The notes under the pieces are model-generated. The model did not search any database. It saw only the letters and a program-made list of their open reading frames with translations, and was not told the origin of the DNA. From positions 2,108,001-2,172,000 of the forward strand of contig NC_014963.1 of assembly GCF_000179915.2 (NCBI RefSeq): a stretch of DNA of 64,000 nucleotides. Direction: 5' to 3'. The position numbers and the translations under genes are program-made. The DNA comes from Terriglobus saanensis SP1PR4 (GTDB taxonomy: Bacteria; Acidobacteriota; Terriglobia; Terriglobales; Acidobacteriaceae). Below, in pieces: positions 8,165 through 16,743 of this stretch (its first letter is position 1; the number at the start of each line of letters is the position of its first letter).

Positions 8165-9678
8165 AGCAGCGCGGACTCACCGCCGCATTCAAGACCTATG
8201 AGTGGATCGAGCACCGTCTTGGTCTCATTCAGCCCATAAGCAAAGCAGCCGCTCATCCGACACCTGCGAACAACGCGAGCTGGTGGTATGTCTTCGGCAG
8301 TGCGGCCACAGTGCTTCTCATCATGCAGGTGATGACGGGCATCTTACTTGCGTTGATTTACAGCCCTTCCGCCAATGAGGCGTGGGGAAGTCTTCAGTTT
8401 CTGAATCACAACGTTGCCCTTGGCTGGTACGTTCGCGCGCTCCACGGCTGGGGTTCAGACTTCATGATCGCCATCGTGCTCATCCATATGGTGCAGGTCT
8501 TTCTTTTTGGAGCTTTTAAATTTCCGCGAGAGCTGACCTGGATCGTTGGGATCGGGCTTCTTCTGCTCACGCTTGGTATGGCCTTCACGGGGCAGGTCAT
8601 GCGCTTCGACCAGGATGCGTACTGGGGTCTCGGCATCGGGGCTTCCATCGTGAGTCGAGTCCCATGGATCGGTGCGCCCCTGGTCCACCTCATGCTGGGT
8701 GGACCAATCGTAGGGGCCGCTACGCTTTCGCGCTTCTTCACGCTTCATGTCTTCGTGATCCCAGGACTTCTGCTCGCCGGGGTGGGCGTGCACGTTTGGA
8801 TGGTGCTGCGCCACGGTGTTAGTGACTGGCCCATGCCCGGAAGAATCGTTCGCAAGTCGACCTACGAGCGCGAATATCATGAACTGGCTGAGAAGACAGG
8901 CATCCCCTTCGTGCCGGATGCAGCCTGGAAGGACGCAGTCTTCGCCGCCGCCATCATGTTCTCCGTCATGGCCTGCGCCTTCTTCTTCGGACCCTTCGGT
9001 CCAGGCGGCCCGCCCGATCCGACGATCATTCAGACTGCACCAAAGCCTGATTTTGCCTTTCTCTGGATCTATGCGGTGCTTGCCTTTCTGCCGCCTTCGA
9101 TCGAGACACCTGTCATCCTCATAGTCCCCGTGCTTGGCATAGCTGGGCTGCTTCTGCTGCCTCTCTTCGCAAGCGAAGGCGAACGCCACTGGGCGCGGAG
9201 ACCCGTCGCCGTCCTGACTGTCTCGGTTCTTGCAGTGTCCCTCGGCATCTTTACCCGGCTCGGGACATACACTCCATGGAGCCCGGTGATGGATGCCTGG
9301 ACGGCCGATCCAGTCCCTTCGAAGTATCTGCTTCATCGCACTCCCATAGAGCGTCAGGGAGCGCTCGTTCTACAGAACAAACAGTGCCGCAACTGCCACG
9401 CCCTGGACGGTCGGGGAGGGCAGCGTGGTCCTGCGCTCGACGAGATCGCGATACGGATGACGGAAGATCAGATCATTCGTCAGGTGCTGCAGGGCGGCGG
9501 CAATATGCCCGCCTACGGCAACGCGCTGAATCCATCGGAGACGAAGGCGCTGGTCGGTTTTCTGATGACGTTGCGCGGGAATAACCTCGAACCGGCCATA
9601 GACTCATCGCGTGAGTTGACCCACATCAGCGAGTTGCAGTTGCTGCAACCGCCGCAGCCCGTCAGAAAGGTCCGATAG
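8152..9678 (+). CDS. Cytochrome b with C-terminal cytochrome c domain
   Basis: The ATG at 8152 (MASLKQRG) gives a 508-residue product; an in-frame ATG at 8092 lies deep inside the Rieske gene. Haem b ligand pairs are seen in ALHGWGSDF...LIHMV (13 residues between the His) and TLHVFVIP...GVHVW (14 residues between, the cytochrome b6-like spacing). The Qo loop reads PKPDFAFLW, where most enzymes have PEWY. After about eight helices a cytochrome c domain begins near residue 395 with CRNCH (Cys412, Cys415, His416) and NMPAYG as the likely Met ligand. Quinol oxidation and electron exit thus lie on one polypeptide, with the c domain taking the place of cytochrome c1. Confidence 0.93.
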   Translation: MASLKQRGLTAAFKTYEWIEHRLGLIQPISKAAAHPTPANNASWWYVFGSAATVLLIMQVMTGILLALIYSPSANEAWGSLQFLNHNVALGWYVRALHGWGSDFMIAIVLIHMVQVFLFGAFKFPRELTWIVGIGLLLLTLGMAFTGQVMRFDQDAYWGLGIGASIVSRVPWIGAPLVHLMLGGPIVGAATLSRFFTLHVFVIPGLLLAGVGVHVWMVLRHGVSDWPMPGRIVRKSTYEREYHELAEKTGIPFVPDAAWKDAVFAAAIMFSVMACAFFFGPFGPGGPPDPTIIQTAPKPDFAFLWIYAVLAFLPPSIETPVILIVPVLGIAGLLLLPLFASEGERHWARRPVAVLTVSVLAVSLGIFTRLGTYTPWSPVMDAWTADPVPSKYLLHRTPIERQGALVLQNKQCRNCHALDGRGGQRGPALDEIAIRMTEDQIIRQVLQGGGNMPAYGNALNPSETKALVGFLMTLRGNNLEPAIDSSRELTHISELQLLQPPQPVRKVR

Positions 9679-9680
9679 CG

Positions 9681-10547
9681 ATGCCCAGTGCTGCGCAGGA
9701 GGTCCTTGCCGATTGGTCTTTGCCTCTCTGGTTGACCCTTTCGCTCCTGGCGATAGCGATCCTCTATGCGCGTGGCTGGTATGCGATCCGAAAGACGCGC
9801 CCAGAGTACTTCCATGTTCTGCGGCTCATCTCTTTCCTCGCTGGATTGGTGATTCTTTGGGTGGCCATCGGATCCCCGCTGGATGGTTTCGCCGACGCGA
9901 TGTTAAGCGCTCATATGTGCGAACACCTTCTCCTGATGTCCGTAGTGCCTCCGCTTTTACTCTACGGTTGGCCAGTTGTTCCGCTGCTGCGTGGAGTGCC
10001 GTCAGCACTGCGTCCGTTGATGATCCCGTTCATCCGCTCATCGTTCCTGCGTCGCCTGGGCCACTGGTTGGTGATTCCATTGGTCGCATGGCTGGCGATG
10101 AACCTGACCTATCTTGGCTGGCATGTTCCTGCTGCCTACGACTTCGCACTTGAGCATGAGGACTGGCATGCAATAGAACACATGTGCTTTCTCGGAACAT
10201 CGATCTTGTTTTGGTGGTGCATTTTGAAACCCTGGCCATCGGAGAGGCACAGCAGAAATTGGGGAATTCTGATCTACCTTATTTCAGCGGACGTGGTGAA
10301 TACGATGCTCTCCGCCTTCCTGGCATTCTGCGGACGTCCGGTTTACTCGTACTATCTCAATCGACCCAATCCATTTCAAATCTCGTCCGCGGATGACCAG
10401 GTTCTGGGAGCGGTCATCATGTGGGTCCTGGGTTCGCTGGCATTTCTTGTTCCAGCAGTGCTGATCGCCTATCGACTGATCGAAACAAAGGATCATGGGA
10501 GTTCTCGCCCATTGCCTGAGGCTCGCCGTGCAACAGTACATTCGTGA
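9681..10547 (+). CDS. ctaG: CtaG-family cytochrome oxidase assembly protein
   Basis: A 288-residue polytopic membrane protein of the caa3_CtaG family, as in Bacillus CtaG, needed for active caa3 oxidase. Family hallmarks are HMCEHLLLMSVVPPLLLYGWP near residue 75 (shown here only in part: HMCEHLLLM), a second His-rich segment EDWHAIEHMCF near 160, and seven predicted helices. The His clusters may handle copper, which is inference. The ATG follows the cytochrome b stop by two bases. This is the last gene of the operon; a minus-strand gene ends 16 bp downstream and no strong terminator hairpin was seen. Confidence 0.85.
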   Translation: MPSAAQEVLADWSLPLWLTLSLLAIAILYARGWYAIRKTRPEYFHVLRLISFLAGLVILWVAIGSPLDGFADAMLSAHMCEHLLLMSVVPPLLLYGWPVVPLLRGVPSALRPLMIPFIRSSFLRRLGHWLVIPLVAWLAMNLTYLGWHVPAAYDFALEHEDWHAIEHMCFLGTSILFWWCILKPWPSERHSRNWGILIYLISADVVNTMLSAFLAFCGRPVYSYYLNRPNPFQISSADDQVLGAVIMWVLGSLAFLVPAVLIAYRLIETKDHGSSRPLPEARRATVHS

Positions 10548-10563
10548 TGCGAACGTATCAGCC

Positions 10564-10920
10564 TCAGTGATTTGGCCAGACAACGCGCCGCTGCCCGAAG
10601 AGGCGAGCGTCGACAGAGTATGCTCCGGCACCCAGCAAGGCTAGCGCAACGCAGACCGAAACAGTTACCGTGCTTGCGGCCAGTGTCTCCTGATGAAGCA
10701 GGAAGGGGAGCGTCATGGAGATCACTGCTGCGAGGCTTGAAGCGGCTACTGTGAAAAGTCCCAGCGCGAGGAAGATTGCAAGGATCATGATCGATACAGA
10801 AAGCACGCTGGCGTCCCCACGAGAGAGGTTGTTGCAGGCGACGGCCACGAGCAGGCCAGAGGCCGTAATACGTAGAAGCATTAAGCCCAGACCGGAATGT
10901 CCCCTCGGAAAATTCAACAT
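10564..10920 (-). CDS. Small DoxX-like membrane protein
   Basis: A 118-residue protein with about four hydrophobic segments. The start, MLNFPRGHSGLGLMLLR, resembles acidobacterial DoxX-like proteins, which carry a short 'FPRG-x-x-GLGLLLLR' opening. Its function is unknown; family members are linked only loosely to redox or thiosulfate metabolism. It is transcribed away from the histidine kinase gene at 11087, and the shared upstream region suggests the kinase system may control it. The DoxX assignment is from sequence look alone. Confidence 0.6.
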   Translation of the reverse strand: MLNFPRGHSGLGLMLLRITASGLLVAVACNNLSRGDASVLSVSIMILAIFLALGLFTVAASSLAAVISMTLPFLLHQETLAASTVTVSVCVALALLGAGAYSVDARLFGQRRVVWPNH

Positions 10921-10977
10921 GTACCAAGGCTAGAGAGCCCCGTTGCAGCCTGTAAGCTCACGAAGGGTAATGGAGCA

Positions 10978-10995
10978 GCAACCCTTTCGGGTTGC
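10978..10995. repeat. Hairpin in the divergent intergenic region
   Basis: GCAACCC and GGGTTGC arms (7 bp, perfect) flank a TTTC loop. It lies between the divergent DoxX-like and histidine kinase genes. No T-tract follows on either strand, so it is more likely a regulatory or leader structure than a terminator. Confidence 0.35.
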
Positions 10996-11086
10996 CCTCG
11001 CAGCAGTAGTGCTACCTTGAGTGAAACCCCATGCAGTACGCCGCAGAAGCTATCGCAGCTCAGAACGATGAAAGACGGATGCGAAC

Positions 11087-14000
11087 GTGAGTCTTAGATC
11101 ACATCACGCCCTGGCGCTCTTGCTCGTCCTCTTGCGAGCTACTGTGTCGTATGGCCAGGGCCTTGGGCTTCAACCAGCATCGTTCTCTCCTGAGATGAAG
11201 CCTGTTGTGGCTCACATGAAATGGATGGGGCGCGACGGAGCGCCAGAAAATATCGCGGCGCTAGCTCAGACCATAGATGGATATCTGTGGCTTGGAACGC
11301 CACTTGGTCTCTACCGCTTCGATGGTCTCCAGTTCGCAAGCTATCCGATGACGACCATGGAAGCTAAACTGCCGGCCCTCGACATCGATGCGCTAACTTC
11401 GGATCTTGACGGTGGCCTATGGATTGGTTTCAGGCTCAGTGGTGGCATCAGCCACCTCACGAGGGATGGTGTTCTCACCAGCTACGACAAAACCAACGGG
11501 CGTGGACCGAAGTCCGCACTGAAGATTGTCGTGCGAAGCGATAAGTCGGTCTGGGCGATCGCAGATAACAAGCTTCTCGTTCTGCGGGACGATCATTGGG
11601 AGGATTTTGGAAAAGCGCATGGTTTGCCGGATGAGCCCCTCTGGAGCCTCTTCTTCGACAGCCACGGCAATCTCTGGACCTCCGCGCGCCAGAAGCTCTT
11701 CGTGCTTCATCCCGGCCATGGTGCATTCGATCTCTACCCAACCAAGACCTTCATCATCGTGGACCTGGCCGAGGCGCCGGACGGACAGATCTGGCTAAGC
11801 GATGGTTGGCGCGTCATCCGTCCTCTTGAGCCAAACTCCTCAGACACAGAGATCCACGTACCAAGCTACACACGCACCTTGATCGAACCTTCCGGAACCA
11901 TGTGGATGGCCCAGGATTATCGCGGGGTGTCTCACTTTAAAGTCGCGATCTTTCACAAACCTTCTAGCCCGCTCGTCGAAGAGACCGATCTGAGCTCGGA
12001 GCAGACGAACTCGATCCTGCGAGATCGCGATGGCAATATCTGGGTAGGCACCTCGCGTGGACTCGACCGCTTTCAGTCTTCTCCGCTGAAGTCTCTCAGA
12101 AATACTCGCGTCGAATACTATCCCGCCCTTGCGGCAGACGCGCAAAGTGGTGTCTGGATTGCCATGCTGGCGCATCCCCTAGTGCACGCGTCCGGAGATA
12201 CGCTCACAGCTATGGGACGAGAAATTGGCTCAAGCCCTATGGTCTGCGACGATCAGGGACGTGTATGGCTGGTGGACCCCCTCTTCAATATGCTCACCAA
12301 ATATGAGGGTGGCAGGATGTTCCGCTTTCCCGTCCCTGACGAGATTCACCGGGTACCAGCGCAAAGTATCGGTCTGGACTACGACGGGGCATTGCTCATC
12401 TCCTTCGACGAGTTTGGCCTGTGGCGTTTTGACGGTCACTGGCAGCAGATCCACAACGCGAGTCTGCCCACGGAACATCCGCTCACGATCTTCCGTGACA
12501 AGGAGCGGCATGTCTGGCTCGGCTATCCGGATAGCCGCATCGCGATGCGTGATGAACATGGTGTCCACACATTTACGACGCATCAAAGTGCCGACCTCGG
12601 GAATGTCCTTACTTTCGCGGTCTCGCACGACAGACTCTGGGCCGCGGGAGCCAATGGTCTCGCCTATTTGGATCATGGAGCCTTCCGGCGCGTCTCTCTC
12701 AATGGGGCAAGTGTCCTTCGAGGTACTTCGGGAATCGTGGAAGATCCGTCCGGAAGCCTTTGGCTGAACACAAGCGTGGGTATCGTCCGCATTCGCGCGT
12801 CAGAGTTGAACAAGCTATCGCACGGACCAATGTCCTTCGACTACGACATTCTCGACGACCGGCAGGGAGTCGAAGGCACAGCGACACAGATCAAGCCCAC
12901 TCCCTCAGCCGTAGCTGACAAGAACGGTCTGTTGTGGTTCTCTATGTCGGGTGCCATCTACTCGGTCGATTCTGAAGCTCTCTCTCTGCGCAAGTCCGTT
13001 CCGGTATTGTCCCTGCAGAACGTCTCTATGAATGGCATAACCATCATGGACCGGGAGCATGCGCCCACGCTGGTTACGACAAGTGCCGCCTCCCTGAAAG
13101 AGCTCGAGATCGACTACATCGGCATCGACCTCTCCGCGCCGGAGAAAGTCTCTTATCAGTACATGCTTGAAGGTGAAGATAAGGCATGGCGCGAAGTAGG
13201 CAACCGCCGCCAAGCCTTCTACACCTACCTTCGGCCTGGCAGCTATCGTTTTCGCGTGCGCGCATCGAACGGAGCTGCACCATGGCAGGAATTTTCCGCA
13301 CCGCCTGTCATCACCATCACGCCCGCCTTCTATCAAACGGTCTGGTTCTATCTTCTTTCTGCAATCGTTGCTCTGACGCTTCTCTATCTGCTCTATCTCC
13401 TCCGTGTGCAATATCTCACGAATCTTCTAAAAGATCGCCTGAAAGAGCGCTCGGATGAGCGTCTGCGTATCGCACGCGCATTGCACGACACACTTCTCCA
13501 ATCCGTACATGGTCTAATGCTCCGCTTCCACTTCGCTGCTCAGACACTGCCAGAACATACTCCCGCGCGGCAATCGTTGGAGGTAGCTCTCGTCCGTGCC
13601 GACGCGGTCTATCTCGAAACCCGTAGCCAGGTCGAATCTCTGAGGGATGAAGTTGCGGAAGGTGCAGACCTCGTGAGCCTCATTGCAAAGCGTGCACAGG
13701 AGATGGAGATCCAACAGAGAATGACGTTCCAGATCGTAGAGAACGGACAGCGCCAGGCTCTGAATGGAACGGCTCAAGCGGAGCTCTACCGCATCGCCAG
13801 CGAAGCGCTTACTAACACCGTCCTTCACGCCAGGGCTGCAGGCGCCGAGGTGATCCTGACCTACGGGGGCTCTGAACTCGTGATGAAGTGTTGCGACACG
13901 GGCGTCGGCCTTCCTCCTCTTGTACTCGCCACCGGCCAGCGCACCGGACATTGGGGACTCATCGGCATGCGGGAACGTGTCGCTACGATCGGAGGCAGGT

Positions 14001-14164
14001 TGCAGATATGGAGCTCTCCCGGCGGTGGAACCGAAATCGAGATCCGTGTGCCCGCCAGGAGAGCCTATCTCTACCCCAGCGCGCGCCTCGTGTGGTTGCA
14101 ACGACTCCTGCAATTTCGTCGCACCGCAACCGGGTTGGACTCCGAACCTGAAATGGAGTCCTGA
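11087..14164 (+). CDS. Two-component-propeller sensor histidine kinase
   Basis: The 1025-residue protein starts at GTG 11087, followed by a signal sequence (ALALLLVLLRATVSYG). Residues about 35-650 are reg_prop repeats, seen as 'DGxLWLGT'-like motifs such as IDGYLWLGTPLGLYRFDG, forming a large periplasmic propeller. A Y_Y_Y-type domain follows at about 665-750 (YQYMLEGEDKAW, RPGSYRFRVRASN), then one membrane helix near 755-780. The HisKA_3 domain has the phospho-acceptor His800 in ALHDTLLQS. The HATPase domain has DTGVGLP and GLIGMRERV. It probably senses an extracellular ligand, often a glycan in related hybrid sensors. Its likely partner regulator is the convergent gene at 14169-14795. Confidence 0.93.
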   Translation: MSLRSHHALALLLVLLRATVSYGQGLGLQPASFSPEMKPVVAHMKWMGRDGAPENIAALAQTIDGYLWLGTPLGLYRFDGLQFASYPMTTMEAKLPALDIDALTSDLDGGLWIGFRLSGGISHLTRDGVLTSYDKTNGRGPKSALKIVVRSDKSVWAIADNKLLVLRDDHWEDFGKAHGLPDEPLWSLFFDSHGNLWTSARQKLFVLHPGHGAFDLYPTKTFIIVDLAEAPDGQIWLSDGWRVIRPLEPNSSDTEIHVPSYTRTLIEPSGTMWMAQDYRGVSHFKVAIFHKPSSPLVEETDLSSEQTNSILRDRDGNIWVGTSRGLDRFQSSPLKSLRNTRVEYYPALAADAQSGVWIAMLAHPLVHASGDTLTAMGREIGSSPMVCDDQGRVWLVDPLFNMLTKYEGGRMFRFPVPDEIHRVPAQSIGLDYDGALLISFDEFGLWRFDGHWQQIHNASLPTEHPLTIFRDKERHVWLGYPDSRIAMRDEHGVHTFTTHQSADLGNVLTFAVSHDRLWAAGANGLAYLDHGAFRRVSLNGASVLRGTSGIVEDPSGSLWLNTSVGIVRIRASELNKLSHGPMSFDYDILDDRQGVEGTATQIKPTPSAVADKNGLLWFSMSGAIYSVDSEALSLRKSVPVLSLQNVSMNGITIMDREHAPTLVTTSAASLKELEIDYIGIDLSAPEKVSYQYMLEGEDKAWREVGNRRQAFYTYLRPGSYRFRVRASNGAAPWQEFSAPPVITITPAFYQTVWFYLLSAIVALTLLYLLYLLRVQYLTNLLKDRLKERSDERLRIARALHDTLLQSVHGLMLRFHFAAQTLPEHTPARQSLEVALVRADAVYLETRSQVESLRDEVAEGADLVSLIAKRAQEMEIQQRMTFQIVENGQRQALNGTAQAELYRIASEALTNTVLHARAAGAEVILTYGGSELVMKCCDTGVGLPPLVLATGQRTGHWGLIGMRERVATIGGRLQIWSSPGGGTEIEIRVPARRAYLYPSARLVWLQRLLQFRRTATGLDSEPEMES

Positions 14165-14168
14165 TACG

Positions 14169-14795
14169 TTAACCGTCGATAAAGCCGCGCTTCACTGCGA
14201 TCATGACAGCATGGGTTCTGTCGTTCGCCTGTAGCTTTGCGAGGATGCTCTTCATGTGCCCCTTGACCGTATCTTCCGAGATGAAGAGCTTGTCCGCAAC
14301 GGATTTATTTGAAGAGCCCGCAGAGACCTCGCGCAGAACCTGGATTTCGCGCTCAGAGAGGGCATCCGCGCTGTAGTGGTTTGCAATCTCCGATGCTATC
14401 TGCGGGGGAATATGCCGCTGTCCCGCATACACACGCCGGATCGTATCCACTAGCTCAGTGCGCAACATTCCCTTCAAGAGATATCCCACCGCGCCAAGCT
14501 TCAAGGCGCGTGAGGCCTGGATGTCGCCCGAGTAGGTTGTTAGGATTACGATCCGCGCCTGGGGAAACTCCTTCCGAATTTCGGCCGTGGCTTCGATGCC
14601 GCTCATCCCTGGCATCTGCAAATCCATGAGTGTCACGTCGGGCTTGTGTTTTCGAAACGCTTCAATGGCCTCGTGTCCATTGGTCGCCTCTGCCACCAGT
14701 TCCATATCGTTCTGCTGTTGGAGCGCATACGCAATGCCGTCCCGTACGATGGGATGATCGTCTACGCAGAGAATTCTGATCCGTGTTGAAGACAT
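14169..14795 (-). CDS. NarL/LuxR-family response regulator
   Basis: The ATG at 14795 has AGGAG about ten bases upstream and is preferred over a GTG at 14819. The 208-residue protein has a receiver domain (acidic pair Asp12-Asp13, phospho-acceptor Asp58 in TLMDLQMPG, conserved Lys in LLKG) and a C-terminal LuxR helix-turn-helix (LSEREIQVLREVSAG, KLFISEDTVKGHM). It is convergent with the HisKA_3 kinase gene, four bases away. HisKA_3 kinases pair with NarL-type regulators, so a working pair is likely despite the opposite orientation. Confidence 0.93.
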   Translation of the reverse strand: MSSTRIRILCVDDHPIVRDGIAYALQQQNDMELVAEATNGHEAIEAFRKHKPDVTLMDLQMPGMSGIEATAEIRKEFPQARIVILTTYSGDIQASRALKLGAVGYLLKGMLRTELVDTIRRVYAGQRHIPPQIASEIANHYSADALSEREIQVLREVSAGSSNKSVADKLFISEDTVKGHMKSILAKLQANDRTHAVMIAVKRGFIDG

Positions 14796-14971
14796 CGCGC
14801 CGTCACTCCTATCTGTCACAAAGCGGAGACGGATATCCCATCTACGACACCGACAATATCACCGGATACAGGCTTCTCTTCTACCCGAAAGTGTGGATTT
14901 CAGATGTCTTCTTGCCGCGCACGCAGATGGGATTGCATACATAATGAAAAGCACAGCGAGGGCGGAGAGTT

Positions 14972-15640
14972 ATGGACATACTTGTTATCGATATCGGCGG
15001 GACTCATGTGAAGTTCCGAACGCAGCGCCAGCGAAAGGCCATCAAGTTCGACTCGGGGCCGAAGATGACGCCGGAGGCGATGATGGCCCAGATGATGGAG
15101 CAGACGGAATCCTGGAAATTCGATCGCGTGACCATCGGTTACCCGGGATCTGTGGTCCACAACAAGATTTTGCTCGAACCGCACCATTTGGCGCCCGGAT
15201 GGCTGAAGTTCGATTTCGAAAAGGCCTTCAGCGGCAAGCGGGTCCGCATCATTAACGATGCGGCACTCCAGGCCCTGGGAAGCTATCGGAAGGGCCGCAT
15301 GCTCTATCTCGGCCTTGGAACGGGATTGGGTTCTGCCATGGTGGTGGATGGGGTGGTGCAGCCCATGGAACTGGCGCATCTGCCGCGCAAGAAGGGCAAA
15401 ACTTATGAGGACTACCTTGGCGCGGTGGCCCTCAAGCACGATGGAAAAAAGAAGTGGCTGAAGAACGTCCTGGAGGTGATAAGCACTCTTCAGCAGGCAT
15501 TGGAGACGGACTACGTGGTTCTGGGCGGTGGGAATGCTGCACTTCTCAATCCCGCACCACGCAATGTGCTGATCGGCTCCAACGAAAACGCGTTTAAGGG
15601 TGGATTTCTGCTCTGGCAGAAGCGCTACCAGCGCATCTAA
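14972..15640 (+). CDS. ROK-family sugar kinase, polyphosphate glucokinase-like
   Basis: A 222-residue cytoplasmic kinase, shorter than typical ROK glucokinases (about 300). The phosphate-binding motif DIGGTHVKF is at residues 7-15, the catalytic Asp is probably in RIINDAALQALG, and LGLGTGLGSAMVVDG is the second phosphate loop. ELAHLP follows, as in polyphosphate glucokinases; the zinc-binding Cys cluster of classic ROK repressors is absent. It probably phosphorylates glucose, using polyphosphate or ATP. Glucose-6-phosphate isomerase and dehydrogenase genes lie a few kilobases downstream on the same strand, but not in one operon. A GGAGAG site precedes the start. Confidence 0.8.
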   Translation: MDILVIDIGGTHVKFRTQRQRKAIKFDSGPKMTPEAMMAQMMEQTESWKFDRVTIGYPGSVVHNKILLEPHHLAPGWLKFDFEKAFSGKRVRIINDAALQALGSYRKGRMLYLGLGTGLGSAMVVDGVVQPMELAHLPRKKGKTYEDYLGAVALKHDGKKKWLKNVLEVISTLQQALETDYVVLGGGNAALLNPAPRNVLIGSNENAFKGGFLLWQKRYQRI

Positions 15641-15994
15641 AGTTTGTGCCACGCTGCGTGCGGCGTGGCACAAGAGATCCGAAGTTCTGGCCGTTGTTTC
15701 CTAAGGCAGCGGCGAACTTTTGTGAGCGCTCCTCGGAAAGTTCCCATTGCTCATGTCTCGCCGTCAATATCACAGTGAGTTGATAGCCGTGTGCGAGGTC
15801 TGCAACGCGCAAGGAACCTCAAGAGAAGCACACAGCCTCACAGTGAGATCACCGTTCCTCACGTTTCCGTTTCGCAGCAAGCTTGAGATCGTAAGACGGT
15901 AATTCGATCGCCACAAACTGAATAGCATCTTCCTGTGCACGTGTGAACGCTGCGAACCATTCACTGCGGCTTGCGCTTGATCGTGAGGTCGTCC
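15641..15994. other. Intergenic region, 354 bp
   Basis: It begins with a strong hairpin (listed separately). The rest shows no gene, RNA or clear promoter. GAGG at about 15985 serves as ribosome binding site for the next gene. Confidence 0.4.
15644..15673 (+). terminator. Strong hairpin after the ROK kinase gene
   Basis: Perfect 11-bp arms TTGTGCCACGC and GCGTGGCACAA enclose an 8-base loop, starting three bases after the stop codon. No T-tract follows, so termination may be weak, factor-dependent, or the hairpin may protect the mRNA end. Confidence 0.5.
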
Positions 15995-16726
15995 ATGAAA
16001 GCAAATCCTTTGCGCTTCCGTTATCTCAACTCGATGTTATCCGCATTCCTGATCTTAGGGGCAGTGCATGCGGTCGCAGAAACGGCGTTGCCGGATACTC
16101 CTTCGGTCAATCGGACCTCCGTGAGCTCTTCAGCGCAGCCGTTAGACGACAGACCGGGAACCAGTTTCTTTTCTACCTTTCGCTCCTATGATGCGGCCAT
16201 CCAACTTGGTCCGCAGACCCCGCGGGAAAAGCTTGCCGTTGGAATCTCAAGCAGCTTTGGCCCATCCGGCATTCTTTTTTCCGGTGCGAAAGCGGGTCTG
16301 GGGCAGGCGAGCAACACCTACCCAGCTTTTCGTCAAGGAGCGCAGGGCTATGGTCGTTACTACTGGCATGCCTTCGCCGATCAGGCGGTGGAGAACATCA
16401 CCGTTCAATCGTTGCTTCCCATCGCTCTGAAACAGGACAGCCGCTACTACGGGCTTGGCCACGGTGGGATTGCCAGGCGAACCGGCTATGCGCTTTCGCG
16501 TGTTTTGATTACGCGGACGGATGGTCAACGGCAAACATTCAACGCGTCGGAGGTCATCGGTGCAGGCGCAGCGGCGGGCATTTCGACGGCCTATTATCCC
16601 GACCAGTATCGAACTTGGACGAAGACGGGGCAGCGCTGGCTCAGCAATGTGCTGGTCGACGGCGGGTTTATGGTCGTTCGTGAATTCTGGCCCGACGTCT
16701 CACGCAAGCTGTTCCGACGTAACTAG
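15995..16726 (+). CDS. Exported protein of unknown function
   Basis: The ATG at 15995 is chosen over an upstream TTG (15971) because GAGG lies before it and a signal sequence follows (LNSMLSAFLILGAVHAVA). The mature part, about 215 residues, holds motifs such as DSRYYGLGHGG, RTGYALSRVLITRTD and YYPDQYRTW, and ends in EFWPDVSRK. I have the impression of a family common among acidobacterial exported proteins, but I cannot name a function. It is followed 17 bp later by the patatin-barrel gene, so the two may form an operon and act together at the outer membrane. Confidence 0.6.
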   Translation: MKANPLRFRYLNSMLSAFLILGAVHAVAETALPDTPSVNRTSVSSSAQPLDDRPGTSFFSTFRSYDAAIQLGPQTPREKLAVGISSSFGPSGILFSGAKAGLGQASNTYPAFRQGAQGYGRYYWHAFADQAVENITVQSLLPIALKQDSRYYGLGHGGIARRTGYALSRVLITRTDGQRQTFNASEVIGAGAAAGISTAYYPDQYRTWTKTGQRWLSNVLVDGGFMVVREFWPDVSRKLFRRN

Positions 16727-16743
16727 GGGCTCAAGGGTATTCC

